Assembly (NCBI RefSeq): GCF_023149135.1
Contig: NZ_JAIWJX010000002.1
Coordinates: 186,001-250,000, forward strand
Length of the DNA stretch: 64,000 nt
Direction of reading: 5' to 3'
Source: Fictibacillus marinisediminis
Lineage (GTDB): Bacteria; Bacillota; Bacilli; Bacillales; Fictibacillaceae
The notes beneath the pieces are model-generated. The model was not told where the DNA came from. It saw nothing but the letters and a program-made list of their open reading frames with translations, and made no database searches. Positions 31,691-39,932 of this stretch are shown one piece after another (the stretch's first letter is position 1; the number at the start of each line of letters is the position of its first letter). Both the position numbers and the translations under genes were made by a program.

Positions 31691-31996
31691 TTGTATATTG
31701 TCCATTCAACTTTTGCCGTCCCGGAACAAAAGGCGGGAGAAGTAATCAACATATATAAAAACAGATCGCGTCTAGTAGACAAAGCAAAAGGATTTAAGGA
31801 TTTTCTGCTGCTTCAAAACGAAAAACGCCCAGGGGAAATTACGGTTCAGTTAACGTTTGAGACCAAAGAACATTATCTGGAATGGGTAAGAAGCACGCAG
31901 TTCAAAGAAATTCACGATATGGAGAAAAAATACCCTGATCAGGAGCTTGCAGCAATCGTTCCTACTGTCAGACAATATAAGGTGGTTGCCACATGA
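31691..31996 (+). CDS. ABM-domain (antibiotic biosynthesis monooxygenase / IsdG-like) protein
   Basis: This 101-residue ferredoxin-like protein resembles IsdG/HmoA heme monooxygenases. The W-x9-H pair of the IsdG active site is present (YLEWVRSTQFKEIHDM, with Trp near 64 and His near 74), but the N-terminal Asn of IsdG appears replaced (MYIVHSTF), so heme cleavage is uncertain. The start is TTG 31691 after a GGGG site. Its stop overlaps the next start (ATGA), and it opens a four-gene operon with a helical protein, a B12-binding protein and a STAS protein. Confidence 0.75.
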   Translation: MYIVHSTFAVPEQKAGEVINIYKNRSRLVDKAKGFKDFLLLQNEKRPGEITVQLTFETKEHYLEWVRSTQFKEIHDMEKKYPDQELAAIVPTVRQYKVVAT

Positions 31997-32349
31997 CACA
32001 AGTCCCTGTAGATGATATTGTAAATAGTGTAGTGAAAAAGATGTATGAGGATTATCCCGAACTTCTTGACAAATACGGTGAAAAAGGGAAAAGAAAAGCC
32101 ATTGAAGACAATCACCACCATATGAAGCATTTGGAGACCGCCTACGAGCTGGAAAATCCGGTTTTTTTCACGGATTATGCGAGCTGGCTTAATGGTATCC
32201 TCGAAAAGTTCGGCATGTCTGCTGACCTTTTAATTTATAATTTTGATGAAATTGATAAAATTTTAGGCGATATGAATCCCGATGACAGGATAACTGCTTA
32301 CCGCACCTATCTTGATGAGGGAATAAAGGTCTTAAGAAAGAAGGCATAA
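31993..32349 (+). CDS. All-helical sensor-like protein (RsbR-N/globin-like), hypothetical
   Basis: This 118-residue protein is predicted entirely helical, with a histidine-rich stretch DNHHHMKHLETA (residues 37-48) and the pattern ..FTDYASWLNGILEKFGMSADLL..., which recalls the N-terminal globin-like dimer domains of RsbR co-antagonists and of some bilin- or heme-binding proteins. No DNA-binding or enzymatic motif is seen. It is translationally coupled to the ABM gene and lies 12 bases before the B12-binding gene. The assignment to a sensor role is inference from fold pattern and context. Confidence 0.55.
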   Translation: MTQVPVDDIVNSVVKKMYEDYPELLDKYGEKGKRKAIEDNHHHMKHLETAYELENPVFFTDYASWLNGILEKFGMSADLLIYNFDEIDKILGDMNPDDRITAYRTYLDEGIKVLRKKA

Positions 32350-32361
32350 GGGGGGATTCAA

Positions 32362-33033
32362 GTGCAACACCAGTTACCGCAGCAATTCGCTGAGTATCTT
32401 TTAGCAGGTGATCAGCAGAATGCGATCCAGCTTTTGCGTGTGACCGCTAAGGACACTGCGAGGTATCAGCTGTATTATGAACTGTTGACTCCTGCTATGC
32501 GCTATATCGGAGAATTATGGGAACGAAACGAAATTACTGTTGCTGAGGAACATCTGGCCACCGCCGTTTGTGATTTTGTGCTGGCGCAATACCATTACAC
32601 TCCAGACCGGCAGAAGCTCTTAAACCAGCACGGCCATAATCATAAAGCTATGTTTTCCTGCCTTGAAGGAGAGCAGCATGCCCTTGGGCTTAAAATGGTA
32701 TCCTCCCTGTTTGAGGAAGACGGATGGCACTCGAGGTATATGGGAGCGGATCTTCCATTGGAATATACAGTTCACACAGCAGAAAAATGGCTTCCGGATG
32801 TTATTGGCCTATCGGTTTCCATCGCATATAATCTGCCAAACTTAAAAAGGTATGTGGAAGCTCTGGAGAGTTTAAATTACGGCCCTACTGTCGTAATCGG
32901 CGGCCGCTTGGCAGAAAAGTATGACCTCAGGCCGTATTGTTCAGACAAGACCGTTATTATAAAGGATGTCGCTGAGCTTCAAAACTGGCTGGAAGTGTAT
33001 AGTGCAGGAGAGAAGCAGAATGTCCGTTATTGA
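32362..33033 (+). CDS. CarH-like cobalamin-binding protein without DNA-binding domain
   Basis: A 223-residue protein with two parts: a four-helix bundle (about residues 5-90) holding the W-x9-EH motif of adenosylcobalamin photoreceptors (Trp53, Glu63, His64), and a Rossmann B12-binding domain (about 92-215) with E-x-H-x-x-G (Glu104, His106, Gly109), where His106 is the expected cobalt ligand. This is the light-sensing module of CarH/LitR, but the N-terminal MerR HTH is missing. The start is GTG 32362 after GGGGGG. It overlaps the STAS gene by 14 bases, so the two proteins should be made together and may interact. Confidence 0.85.
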   Translation: MQHQLPQQFAEYLLAGDQQNAIQLLRVTAKDTARYQLYYELLTPAMRYIGELWERNEITVAEEHLATAVCDFVLAQYHYTPDRQKLLNQHGHNHKAMFSCLEGEQHALGLKMVSSLFEEDGWHSRYMGADLPLEYTVHTAEKWLPDVIGLSVSIAYNLPNLKRYVEALESLNYGPTVVIGGRLAEKYDLRPYCSDKTVIIKDVAELQNWLEVYSAGEKQNVRY

Positions 33034-33775
33034 TTATGTGTTACCCGTTCCATATATTAAAATCAACAATGACTTTGAAATTATAAATTACTCTAAGGAA
33101 GCGGAAAATATTTTTCAATTCAGCAGTAATTTATCTTCCATTGTAGATGAAGAAAATGTAGCCAAGCTGAAAAACTTTTTGAAGACATCTGATAACAGCA
33201 AGCCGGTGGAGATCAGTTTGAGAACGAAAACCCGCCCTCTCGAACTATTTGACCTTTACGTGTCGTGGGATCATTATCTCAACGGGCATGTAGTTTGCAT
33301 AAAAAAGGATCAGAACAATAAATTTCTTGAAGACATGGTATTAAACCTTCAGAACCGACTTTCAAGCACGGACTTTGAGCTGTTTGAAAAAAAGGAAGAA
33401 CTTGAAAAGGCGTTTATGGAGATTGACAAGCTCTCAGGCCCTTTTATTACATTGTCCGCTGAGGTTGCTTTAATCCCCATGTTCGGTGATATTACGCCCC
33501 GGAAAATAAATGCCATTAAAGAAAATACGCTGAAAAGCGCGTATAAGCATGACCTGGATACGATGCTGTTCGATTTTACCGGTGTAGGCTCTATTACACG
33601 TGAAGGGCTGCAGGAGATGGAAAGCTTGTTCACTGCCTTATCCTATATGGGCGGGATTGAAGCAGTCATCGTCGGAGTAAAGCCTGAACATGCGAAACAA
33701 ATGAACGCGCTGAATGCAGATGAGGAATTTTCCTTTTTATCGACGCTGCAGGAGGCCATGAGAAAGTACCTATAA
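33020..33775 (+). CDS. PAS-like/STAS domain protein, stressosome RsbR-like
   Basis: This 251-residue protein has an N-terminal PAS-like fold (about residues 8-98), a linker helix (105-140) and a C-terminal STAS domain (about 141-251) clearly related to RsbR proteins (PMFGDITPRK, MLFDFTGVGSITREGL, EAVIVGVKPEHAKQM). Aligned to RsbRA of this window, the two phospho-threonines (Thr169 and Thr203) fall on Pro160 and Arg194; each is preceded by a Thr (159, 193). Start ATG 33020 lies inside the B12-protein gene. It likely joins stressosomes, like the LOV-STAS protein YtvA, with the B12 protein as input. A terminator follows. Confidence 0.82.
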   Translation: MSVIDYVLPVPYIKINNDFEIINYSKEAENIFQFSSNLSSIVDEENVAKLKNFLKTSDNSKPVEISLRTKTRPLELFDLYVSWDHYLNGHVVCIKKDQNNKFLEDMVLNLQNRLSSTDFELFEKKEELEKAFMEIDKLSGPFITLSAEVALIPMFGDITPRKINAIKENTLKSAYKHDLDTMLFDFTGVGSITREGLQEMESLFTALSYMGGIEAVIVGVKPEHAKQMNALNADEEFSFLSTLQEAMRKYL

Positions 33776-33803
33776 AAAGACACCAGAGAGCTTGGTGTCT
33801 TTT
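33775..33803. terminator. Bidirectional terminator
   Basis: AAAAGACACCA / TGGTGTCTTTT stem with a seven-base loop, between the STAS gene and the convergent rhomboid gene. Confidence 0.85.
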
Positions 33804-33810
33804 CGCTGTT

Positions 33811-34416
33811 TTACCGGAATTTCTGCCTTGGCACAAACGCCATTAAGACGGGTGCCAGGGCAGCGCCGGCAATGAGCCCGAATAAATGGCCGTAAATATT
33901 AATTCCTTCGGTGGTAAACGTGGTGATTAAGCTGAAGACCAGAACGACAAGCAATATCTGTTTGTTGCCTGCCCCTGCTAAATATTCTTTGCGTGCATAC
34001 ATCAAATAAAGATAGATGCCGAACAGCCCAAAAATAGCACCTGATGCTCCGATATGGGCAAAGTTAAGGGGAAGAATAAAATAGGTTGCGATATCTGCAA
34101 TAATGCCGGCGCCAAAATATCCGATCAGAAATTTGCCTTTGCCAAGAATTCTCTCAAGGGCAGGCCCGAAAATAACGAGTGAAAATGAATTGAAGAGCAC
34201 GTGCGTAAGGCTGACATGTGTAATGATCGGTGTGACGAGCCGCCAATATTCTCCCTGGGAGATGTAATAGTTAGAGCCGGCAAAATAATAGTAAAGAAAG
34301 TCCGCCTGCGGTCCAATATTAAGCAGGAGAAAAACGATCAAATGAAGAGCTGTCAGGATCGAAATGACAGGGTAAAGCCTGATAAAAGTCTTGAAATTTT
34401 CCTCCCTTACAAACAA
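33811..34416 (-). CDS. Rhomboid family intramembrane serine protease (YdcA-like)
   Basis: A 201-residue membrane protein with six helices and the rhomboid catalytic dyad: GASGAIFG (catalytic Ser) and GHLFGLIAG (His). The helix-2 HVLFNSFSL pattern is also present. The start is TTG 34416 after AGGTGGTG. It sits divergently next to acpS, the position of ydcA in B. subtilis. Substrates are unknown. Confidence 0.9.
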   Translation of the reverse strand: MFVREENFKTFIRLYPVISILTALHLIVFLLLNIGPQADFLYYYFAGSNYYISQGEYWRLVTPIITHVSLTHVLFNSFSLVIFGPALERILGKGKFLIGYFGAGIIADIATYFILPLNFAHIGASGAIFGLFGIYLYLMYARKEYLAGAGNKQILLVVLVFSLITTFTTEGINIYGHLFGLIAGAALAPVLMAFVPRQKFR

Positions 34417-34504
34417 CCAGCATCACCACCTGTATGTAGTATATTTATCTTAGCACAACGGCAATACAAATAAGAAATACGAAAGCCGTAGAAAGGAAGC
34501 ACTG

Positions 34505-34864
34505 ATGATTATTGGCACAGGAATTGACATTGTGGAGATTGCAAGGATAGAAGAGGTCTGCCAGAAGCAAGTTCGTTTTCCCGATCGGATCCTCACTGAA
34601 AAAGAGCTTGAGGCGTACGGCGTTTTAAAGGGAAGACGGCAGGCTGAATTTCTTGCGGGGCGTTTTGCTGCCAAGGAAGCCTATGCAAAGGCAGTGGGAA
34701 CGGGAATCGGGAAGCATCTGTCTTGGCAGGATATCGAGATTACGAAAAATGATAACGGGAAGCCTGTCATATTCGGCGGAACGGATAAGATCGCCCATCT
34801 CTCCATTTCACATTCCAAAGAATTTGCTGTGGCGCAAGTCGTGCTGGAAGCTGCTCCGGAATAA
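34505..34864 (+). CDS. acpS: Holo-[acyl-carrier-protein] synthase
   Basis: A 119-residue phosphopantetheinyl transferase that moves 4'-phosphopantetheine from CoA to a serine of acyl carrier protein, for fatty-acid synthesis. It carries GTGIDIVEIARIE at the N-terminus (Mg2+ Asp8), RFAAKEAYAKA (catalytic Glu) and HLSISHSKEFAVAQV. ATG 34505 follows AAAGGA. It begins the acpS-ydcC-alr block conserved with B. subtilis. Confidence 0.96.
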   Translation: MIIGTGIDIVEIARIEEVCQKQVRFPDRILTEKELEAYGVLKGRRQAEFLAGRFAAKEAYAKAVGTGIGKHLSWQDIEITKNDNGKPVIFGGTDKIAHLSISHSKEFAVAQVVLEAAPE

Positions 34865-35021
34865 GCTTCGATTTTCAGAGCTCGTCATGCTAGTCTGCAT
34901 ATTGTCCCATTTGCCCACATATATTGTAATGCGGTCAGGAAGGACATCCTGTTTGCGTGGTTGAGAGCGTAAATACAGGGTGCCCTTCCTTTGTAAAATA
35001 AAGGGCAAAGGGGATAAGAAC

Positions 35022-36056
35022 ATGAAGAAGACACTGTCAATAACCTTGATGGCGTTTCTATTCATATTCGGATTGGCGGGCTGCGGAGCGAAAAGCCAGG
35101 AAGATGTAGTAACGTCGCTGGATAGGAAGATGGAGGAAATGACGGGATACAAAGCAGATGCCGTCATGACACTGAATACGGGCGAGAAACCAATTCAGTA
35201 TCAGCTGGAAGTGTGGCATAAGAAACCAAACTTCTATCGTGTGAATCTAAAAAACGCCAAGAAGGATCAAAGCCAGATGATCCTAAGGAATAAAGAAGGT
35301 GTTTTTGTTTTAACGCCTGCTCTCAATAAAAGCTTCAGATTCCAAAGCGACTGGCCGGAAAATAACAGTCAGGTCTATTTGTTCGAGTCTCTGGCAGCAG
35401 ACATACTGAATGATACGGACCGAGGATTTAAAGCGAAGGAGAATTCGTATGTTTTCCATACAAAAACCAACTATCAAAATAAAAACCTGTACCAGCAGGA
35501 GATAACGCTGAATAAAGATCTGGCTCCGAAATCAGTAAGAGTTATGGATAAGGATGCAAAGGAACTGGTGAAGCTGCAATTCTCCAATGTGAAGTTCGAT
35601 GCTAAATTTGATAAGGGCGCTTTTGACATGGAGACCAACATGACAGGAGCACAGCTTGAACTGCCGGCGATGAGCCAGAAAAGTAACCAAAAGGCAATGG
35701 AAGTATTGTATCCGAAGTACAGCGGGCCTGGGAATATCGAATTGACCAATGAAAAGGAAGTTAGCGTGGATGACGGCAAACAAGTTGTTCTCAGTTTCTC
35801 GGATGAAAATAATAAAAAAACATTTACATTGATTGAAAGAAAAAATGAAGCCGTTCAGACAACTGCCGGAAAACCAGAAAGGCTGACCATGCCTGGCGGA
35901 GAACCCGTTGATCTGGGCTATACCGTTGGAGCGATGAATGATAAGTCGATTTCATGGACGTATAAGGGAGTGGATTTTTTCCTTGCATCCAATTCGCTTG
36001 ATCAGGAGGAACTGATGGCCATTGCGCGTTCGGTTTCCGCTCAAGGCTCAAAATAA
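35022..36056 (+). CDS. ydcC: LolA-like lipoprotein, YdcC
   Basis: This 344-residue exported lipoprotein has a lipobox LAGC at residues 18-21, so it is anchored by a diacylglyceryl Cys21 on the outer face of the membrane. The body resembles the LolA-fold outer-membrane-lipoprotein carrier family (LNTGEKPIQYQLEVWHKKPNFYRV, QEITLNKDLAPKSVRVMD), and its position between acpS and alr matches B. subtilis YdcC, which is linked to sporulation. ATG 35022 follows GGGGAT; the frame extends upstream without signal. A GCCCTT/AAGGGC hairpin lies in the leader (34983-35006). Confidence 0.88.
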   Translation: MKKTLSITLMAFLFIFGLAGCGAKSQEDVVTSLDRKMEEMTGYKADAVMTLNTGEKPIQYQLEVWHKKPNFYRVNLKNAKKDQSQMILRNKEGVFVLTPALNKSFRFQSDWPENNSQVYLFESLAADILNDTDRGFKAKENSYVFHTKTNYQNKNLYQQEITLNKDLAPKSVRVMDKDAKELVKLQFSNVKFDAKFDKGAFDMETNMTGAQLELPAMSQKSNQKAMEVLYPKYSGPGNIELTNEKEVSVDDGKQVVLSFSDENNKKTFTLIERKNEAVQTTAGKPERLTMPGGEPVDLGYTVGAMNDKSISWTYKGVDFFLASNSLDQEELMAIARSVSAQGSK

Positions 36057-36073
36057 TAAAGTTAAAAGGATTT

Positions 36074-36107
36074 GGCTGATTTCGCATTTTGTGAATCAGC
36101 CTTTTTT
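36074..36107 (+). terminator. Intrinsic terminator of ydcC
   Basis: GGCTGATT / AATCAGCC stem followed by six T. Confidence 0.88.
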
Positions 36108-36122
36108 ATTCTGCATTTGCCC

Positions 36123-36151
36123 TTACGGAAATGGGATGAATGTTGTAGAAT
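36123..36151 (+). promoter_or_regulatory. Sigma-A promoter of alr
   Basis: TTACGG (36123-36128), a 17-bp spacer and TAGAAT (36146-36151). Confidence 0.6.
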
Positions 36152-36191
36152 AACGAATAGACGAATTTCTATAAGAAGAAGATATAGATAG

Positions 36192-37337
36192 ATGGGACGG
36201 ATAAGTTTGGATACTCGGGAGTTTTACAGAGACACTTGGGCAGAGGTTGATTTGTCCAGCATCGAAGAGAATATTCGCTCATTCCGCGGCCTGCTTCCAG
36301 ACCGAACGGAAATTATGGCCGTAGTGAAAGCGGATGGATACGGACACGGAGCGCTGCCTGTCGCAAAAACGGCACTTGAAGCAGGGGCAGCCTATCTTGC
36401 AGTCGCATTATTGGATGAAGCACTGTCTCTTCGAAAACAAGGGATACAGGCACCAATTCTTGTACTGGGCCGGACCAGGCCGGAAGATGCGGCACTTGCA
36501 GCGGAAAACGATATTTCACTTACCGTTTTTCAAGCGGACTGGGTCGATGAGGCTTCAGTTCATCTTAAAGGAGAGAAGAGGGTCAGCCTCCACCTTAAAA
36601 TTGACACAGGTATGGGACGGATTGGAACGAGAGAAGCAGAGGAAACCAAGAATCTTGCCTTGAAAATAGAGGAGGTTCCCCAATTTTGCCTGGAGGGCGT
36701 GTTTACCCACTTTGCAACGGCAGATGAACTGGAATCTGATCTGGTGGACAAACAATTTGAAAGGTTTGCGCGAAGTTTGGAATGGATCCGTGAAACGGGT
36801 GCAGCACCGCTCTTTATCCATTGCGGAAACAGTGCGGCCTCTCTAAGGTTCCCTGACAAAGTCTTTAATATTGCAAGAATCGGAATCTCGATGTACGGAC
36901 TCGCTCCTTCAGAGGAAGTGAAGAGCGTACTTCCTATTCCGTTAAAAGAAGCCTTTTCCCTGCATACCCGGCTTGTTCATGTGAAAAAAGTTCAACGGGG
37001 AGATACGGTAAGCTATGGCGCCACCTATACCGCCAAGGAGGAAGAGTGGATCGGCACGCTTCCGATCGGCTATGCCGATGGCTGGATGAGACGCTATGCT
37101 GAAAAAGGTCACGCACTGGCCGGGGGCAGGAAAGTTCCGTTCGCAGGAAGGATCTGTATGGACCAATGCATGGTCCGCCTTCCCCATGAGATGAAGGTCG
37201 GTGATCTTGTTACGTTAATCGGCTGCCAGGGGGACGAAAAGATCTCTATTGATGATCTTGCCGCTCAAATCGGTACGATAAACTACGAAATTCCGTGTTT
37301 AATTACATCTCGTGTCCCCCGTGTTTACAAAAAGTAA
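36192..37337 (+). CDS. alr: Alanine racemase
   Basis: A 381-residue PLP enzyme that interconverts L- and D-alanine for cell-wall synthesis. The PLP lysine is in AVVKADGYGHGA (Lys46), and the catalytic tyrosine and arginine lie in VSYGATYTAKEE and RICMDQCMVRL. ATG 36192 has only a weak AGAAG site; an in-frame TTG at 36207 would give MDTREFYRDTW, closer to family N-termini, and is a real alternative. It stands just upstream of the EndoA toxin-antitoxin genes, as in B. subtilis. Confidence 0.95.
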   Translation: MGRISLDTREFYRDTWAEVDLSSIEENIRSFRGLLPDRTEIMAVVKADGYGHGALPVAKTALEAGAAYLAVALLDEALSLRKQGIQAPILVLGRTRPEDAALAAENDISLTVFQADWVDEASVHLKGEKRVSLHLKIDTGMGRIGTREAEETKNLALKIEEVPQFCLEGVFTHFATADELESDLVDKQFERFARSLEWIRETGAAPLFIHCGNSAASLRFPDKVFNIARIGISMYGLAPSEEVKSVLPIPLKEAFSLHTRLVHVKKVQRGDTVSYGATYTAKEEEWIGTLPIGYADGWMRRYAEKGHALAGGRKVPFAGRICMDQCMVRLPHEMKVGDLVTLIGCQGDEKISIDDLAAQIGTINYEIPCLITSRVPRVYKK

Positions 37338-37434
37338 GGTCGAATTTTAGAAAAAATGAATGTAATTTTAAATTTTTAGCAGAATATTAGCAGGACTATT
37401 AAAAATCTTGAAGAATATTTACTTTGAAATCGTT

Positions 37435-37463
37435 TTGCAAACCCTTATCTTAAGTGATAAGAT
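37435..37463 (+). promoter_or_regulatory. Promoter and dyad of the ndoAI-ndoA operon
   Basis: TTGCAA (37435-37440), a 17-bp spacer and TAAGAT (37458-37463). CTTATC-N6-GATAAG (37444-37461) forms a dyad overlapping the -10, a likely site for antitoxin autorepression. Confidence 0.6.
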
Positions 37464-37524
37464 TATATTTGGTTAAGAATGATCGTAGCAAATCGTAGAT
37501 AAGCTTTGCTCTGGAGGTGTAGGT

Positions 37525-37806
37525 GTGTCCGAATTGGCTAACACAAAGAGGATCGTAATTAGTCTTCCTCAACAGATTATCAATGAGGTAGACCGGATGA
37601 TTAAGAATGAGAATTTGGACCGCAGCGAATTTATACATCAGGCGACTAAGATGTATATCCGCGAGAAGAAGAAACGTCACATTCGTGAATCTATGAGACA
37701 GGGTTATATGGAAATGGCAAAAATCAATTTGAACATTGCATCAGAAGCCTTTCTTTTAGAGGAGGAAGCTGAAATTACCTTAGACCGCTTAGTTAGCGGG
37801 GTGTAG
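37525..37806 (+). CDS. ndoAI: Antitoxin EndoAI (MazE type)
   Basis: A 93-residue ribbon-helix-helix antitoxin that binds DNA with its N-terminus ([18 protein letters not shown]) and neutralises EndoA with its C-terminus. The segment [25 protein letters not shown] closely follows B. subtilis NdoAI. The start is GTG 37525 after GGAGGTG. It ends four bases before the toxin start. It should repress its own promoter. Confidence 0.93.
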   Translation: MSELANTKRIVISLPQQIINEVDRMIKNENLDRSEFIHQATKMYIREKKKRHIRESMRQGYMEMAKINLNIASEAFLLEEEAEITLDRLVSGV

Positions 37807-37810
37807 CCCT

Positions 37811-38161
37811 TTGATCGTAAAACGCGGAGACGTTTACTTTGCAGACCTTTCCCCTGTTGTTGGATCGGAACAAGGGGGAATCAGACCGGTTTTGATTATT
37901 CAAAATGATATCGGTAACCGATTTAGTCCTACTGTTATTGTCGCAGCCATAACCGCTCAAATCCAAAAGGCAAAACTGCCGACGCATGTTGAGATCAATG
38001 CGAAGAAGTATGGATTCGAACGGGATTCTGTTATCTTGCTGGAGCAAATACGTACGATTGATAAACAAAGGCTGACCGACAAAATCACGCATCTTGATGA
38101 TGAGATGATGCGTCGCGTTGATGAAGCGTTGCAAATCAGTCTCGGTCTTATAGACTTTTAA
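37811..38161 (+). CDS. ndoA: Endoribonuclease EndoA (MazF-type toxin)
   Basis: A 116-residue ribosome-independent mRNA interferase of the MazF family (B. subtilis EndoA cuts UACAU). It shows the fold marks [30 protein letters not shown] and VIVAAITAQ. The start is TTG 37811, as in B. subtilis. In that species the ndo genes lie directly upstream of the rsb-sigB operon, and the same order is kept here. A terminator follows at 38164. Confidence 0.95.
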   Translation: MIVKRGDVYFADLSPVVGSEQGGIRPVLIIQNDIGNRFSPTVIVAAITAQIQKAKLPTHVEINAKKYGFERDSVILLEQIRTIDKQRLTDKITHLDDEMMRRVDEALQISLGLIDF

Positions 38162-38163
38162 AC

Positions 38164-38200
38164 AAACTGCCGTTTCTCCCTGGGAATTGGCAGTTTTTTT
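38164..38200 (+). terminator. Intrinsic terminator of ndoA
   Basis: AAACTGCC / GGCAGTTT stem followed by T-run. It separates the toxin operon from rsbRA. Confidence 0.82.
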
Positions 38201-38333
38201 AATTGGAAACTATTTACTAATGTAAATAAGCACAGCTTTTGGGAATTGCCGGCGAACTATATAGCAAAAGATTGCAAGAATGAGTGAGAAATGGAATAAT
38301 AAATATAGTGTACCGATCGTAAGGGGGTATAGA

Positions 38334-39149
38334 ATGAACGCGGCCATCATCGATATTATCTTAAGTAAACGCAACGAAATAGATGAGCTTTGGTCCAGGG
38401 AGCTTAATGCTTTCAAAAGTGAGACAAGCGTTATGACACCCCACATGTACAATCAGCTGAACAAGGAATTTTTATCATTGCTGATTCACCATATCAGCCA
38501 GGGTGATATTTCAGCTGATGGGACATTGGAACGTTTTTTCGATAAAGTATTGCGGACGAACATGCCGCTTGAATATTTAACACAAGGTCTTCAGACGTTT
38601 CGAAGGATTGTTTTGGAGATTATTATTGAGGAAGATATTCAAAAGGATACAGCAATAGATATCTACAGGGAAGTAGACCGCTGGATGGATCCTATTTTAA
38701 ATTCAGTAGTTCAAAATTCTTCTCAGATTTGGGAACGTACCGTTTCTATTCAAAAGTCAGCGTTGCTTGAATTATCAGCACCGCTTATTCCGGTATTTCA
38801 GCATATTAGTGTTATGCCGCTGATTGGAACCATCGATACAGAACGCGCAAAGCTGATTATGGAGAACCTGCTCGAGGGAGTGATTCAATACCGTTCTCAA
38901 GTCGTTCTTATTGATATTACAGGTGTTCCCGTTGTCGATACAATGGTTGCTCACCATATAATCCAGGCTGCTGATGCAGTCAGGCTGCTTGGCTCCACTT
39001 GTATTCTGGTCGGAATCAGGCCGGAAATCGCCCAGACCATTGTTAGTCTTGGCATTGATTTAAGCCTTTTTCCTACAAAAAGCACACTGCAAAAAGGGAT
39101 GGAAAGAGCTCTGGAAATTACAAACCAACAAATCGTTAAGGATAAATAG
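38334..39149 (+). CDS. rsbRA: Stressosome co-antagonist RsbRA
   Basis: A 271-residue protein with an N-terminal globin-like domain (about 1-130) and a C-terminal STAS domain (about 148-265). It forms the stressosome with RsbS and binds RsbT. The two threonines phosphorylated by RsbT are visible as Thr169 (IGTIDTERA) and Thr203 (VPVVDTMVAHH). ATG 38334 follows GGGGG; the frame continues to 38280 without a ribosome site. It is first of the rsb operon; no clear sigma-A promoter could be fixed upstream. Confidence 0.93.
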   Translation: MNAAIIDIILSKRNEIDELWSRELNAFKSETSVMTPHMYNQLNKEFLSLLIHHISQGDISADGTLERFFDKVLRTNMPLEYLTQGLQTFRRIVLEIIIEEDIQKDTAIDIYREVDRWMDPILNSVVQNSSQIWERTVSIQKSALLELSAPLIPVFQHISVMPLIGTIDTERAKLIMENLLEGVIQYRSQVVLIDITGVPVVDTMVAHHIIQAADAVRLLGSTCILVGIRPEIAQTIVSLGIDLSLFPTKSTLQKGMERALEITNQQIVKDK

Positions 39150-39161
39150 GGAGTGGGAAAA

Positions 39162-39518
39162 ATGAGGATTCCTATTTTGAAACTGCATGAGTATCTTCTT
39201 ATTACGATTCAAGTAGAGCTCGACGATCAGACAGCTCTGCAGTTTCAAGAAGATCTGCTTAATAAGATTCATGACACCGGCGCCAAAGGTGTGGTAATTG
39301 ACCTGACATCCGTAGATATGATCGACTCCTTCATCGCCAAAGTATTAGGTGATGTCGTCCGTATGTCAAAACTGATGGGAGCACAAGTTGTTTTGACTGG
39401 TATTCAGCCTGCAGTTGCAATTACACTGATTGATTTAGGGATTTCAATGAGAGAGGTTCCGACGGCGCTTGATCTTGAACAAGGGCTTGATAAATTGCGA
39501 CTGGAACTGGAGGGATGA
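39162..39518 (+). CDS. rsbS: Stressosome antagonist RsbS
   Basis: A 118-residue single STAS-domain protein that sequesters RsbT in the stressosome until phosphorylated. The phosphorylation site is Ser56 in [18 protein letters not shown] (Ser59 in B. subtilis). I use ATG 39162 after GGGAGTGGG, rather than the GTG at 39153 inside that site. It overlaps rsbT by four bases. Confidence 0.95.
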   Translation: MRIPILKLHEYLLITIQVELDDQTALQFQEDLLNKIHDTGAKGVVIDLTSVDMIDSFIAKVLGDVVRMSKLMGAQVVLTGIQPAVAITLIDLGISMREVPTALDLEQGLDKLRLELEG

Positions 39519-39922
39519 GTATGGACATCCAATCCTGTGTAGAAGTTTGCAATGAATGGGATATCGTCAGTGCCCGGCAGTTAGGCAGAAACATGGCAAA
39601 AGAACTGGGGTTCGGCAATGTGGATCAGGCGCGGATTACAACCGCCATTTCTGAGTTGGCACGTAACATCTACTTGTATGCCGGCAGCGGAAAAATTTGT
39701 CTGGAGCCGGTTGAACAAATGGGCAGGAAAGGACTCCGGATCATCGCCGTTGATAACGGTCCTGGGATTCGGGATATCCGAAAGGTTATGCAAGATGGAT
39801 ACACGACTTCTGGAGGACTAGGGGCGGGGCTGCCTGGAGTCAAGCGTTTAATGGACGAGTTTTCCATTGATTCAACGCTGGACAGCGGGACAGAGATCCT
39901 TGCTACGAAGTGGCTTCGTTAG
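39515..39922 (+). CDS. rsbT: Serine/threonine kinase RsbT
   Basis: A 135-residue GHKL-type switch kinase. It phosphorylates RsbRA and RsbS under stress, is released, and then activates the phosphatase RsbU. ATP-site boxes are visible: [16 protein letters not shown] (N box), [10 protein letters not shown] (G1) and [15 protein letters not shown] (G2). ATG 39515 overlaps the rsbS stop. Confidence 0.95.
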   Translation: MSMDIQSCVEVCNEWDIVSARQLGRNMAKELGFGNVDQARITTAISELARNIYLYAGSGKICLEPVEQMGRKGLRIIAVDNGPGIRDIRKVMQDGYTTSGGLGAGLPGVKRLMDEFSIDSTLDSGTEILATKWLR

Positions 39923-39932
39923 GAGGTGTTCA

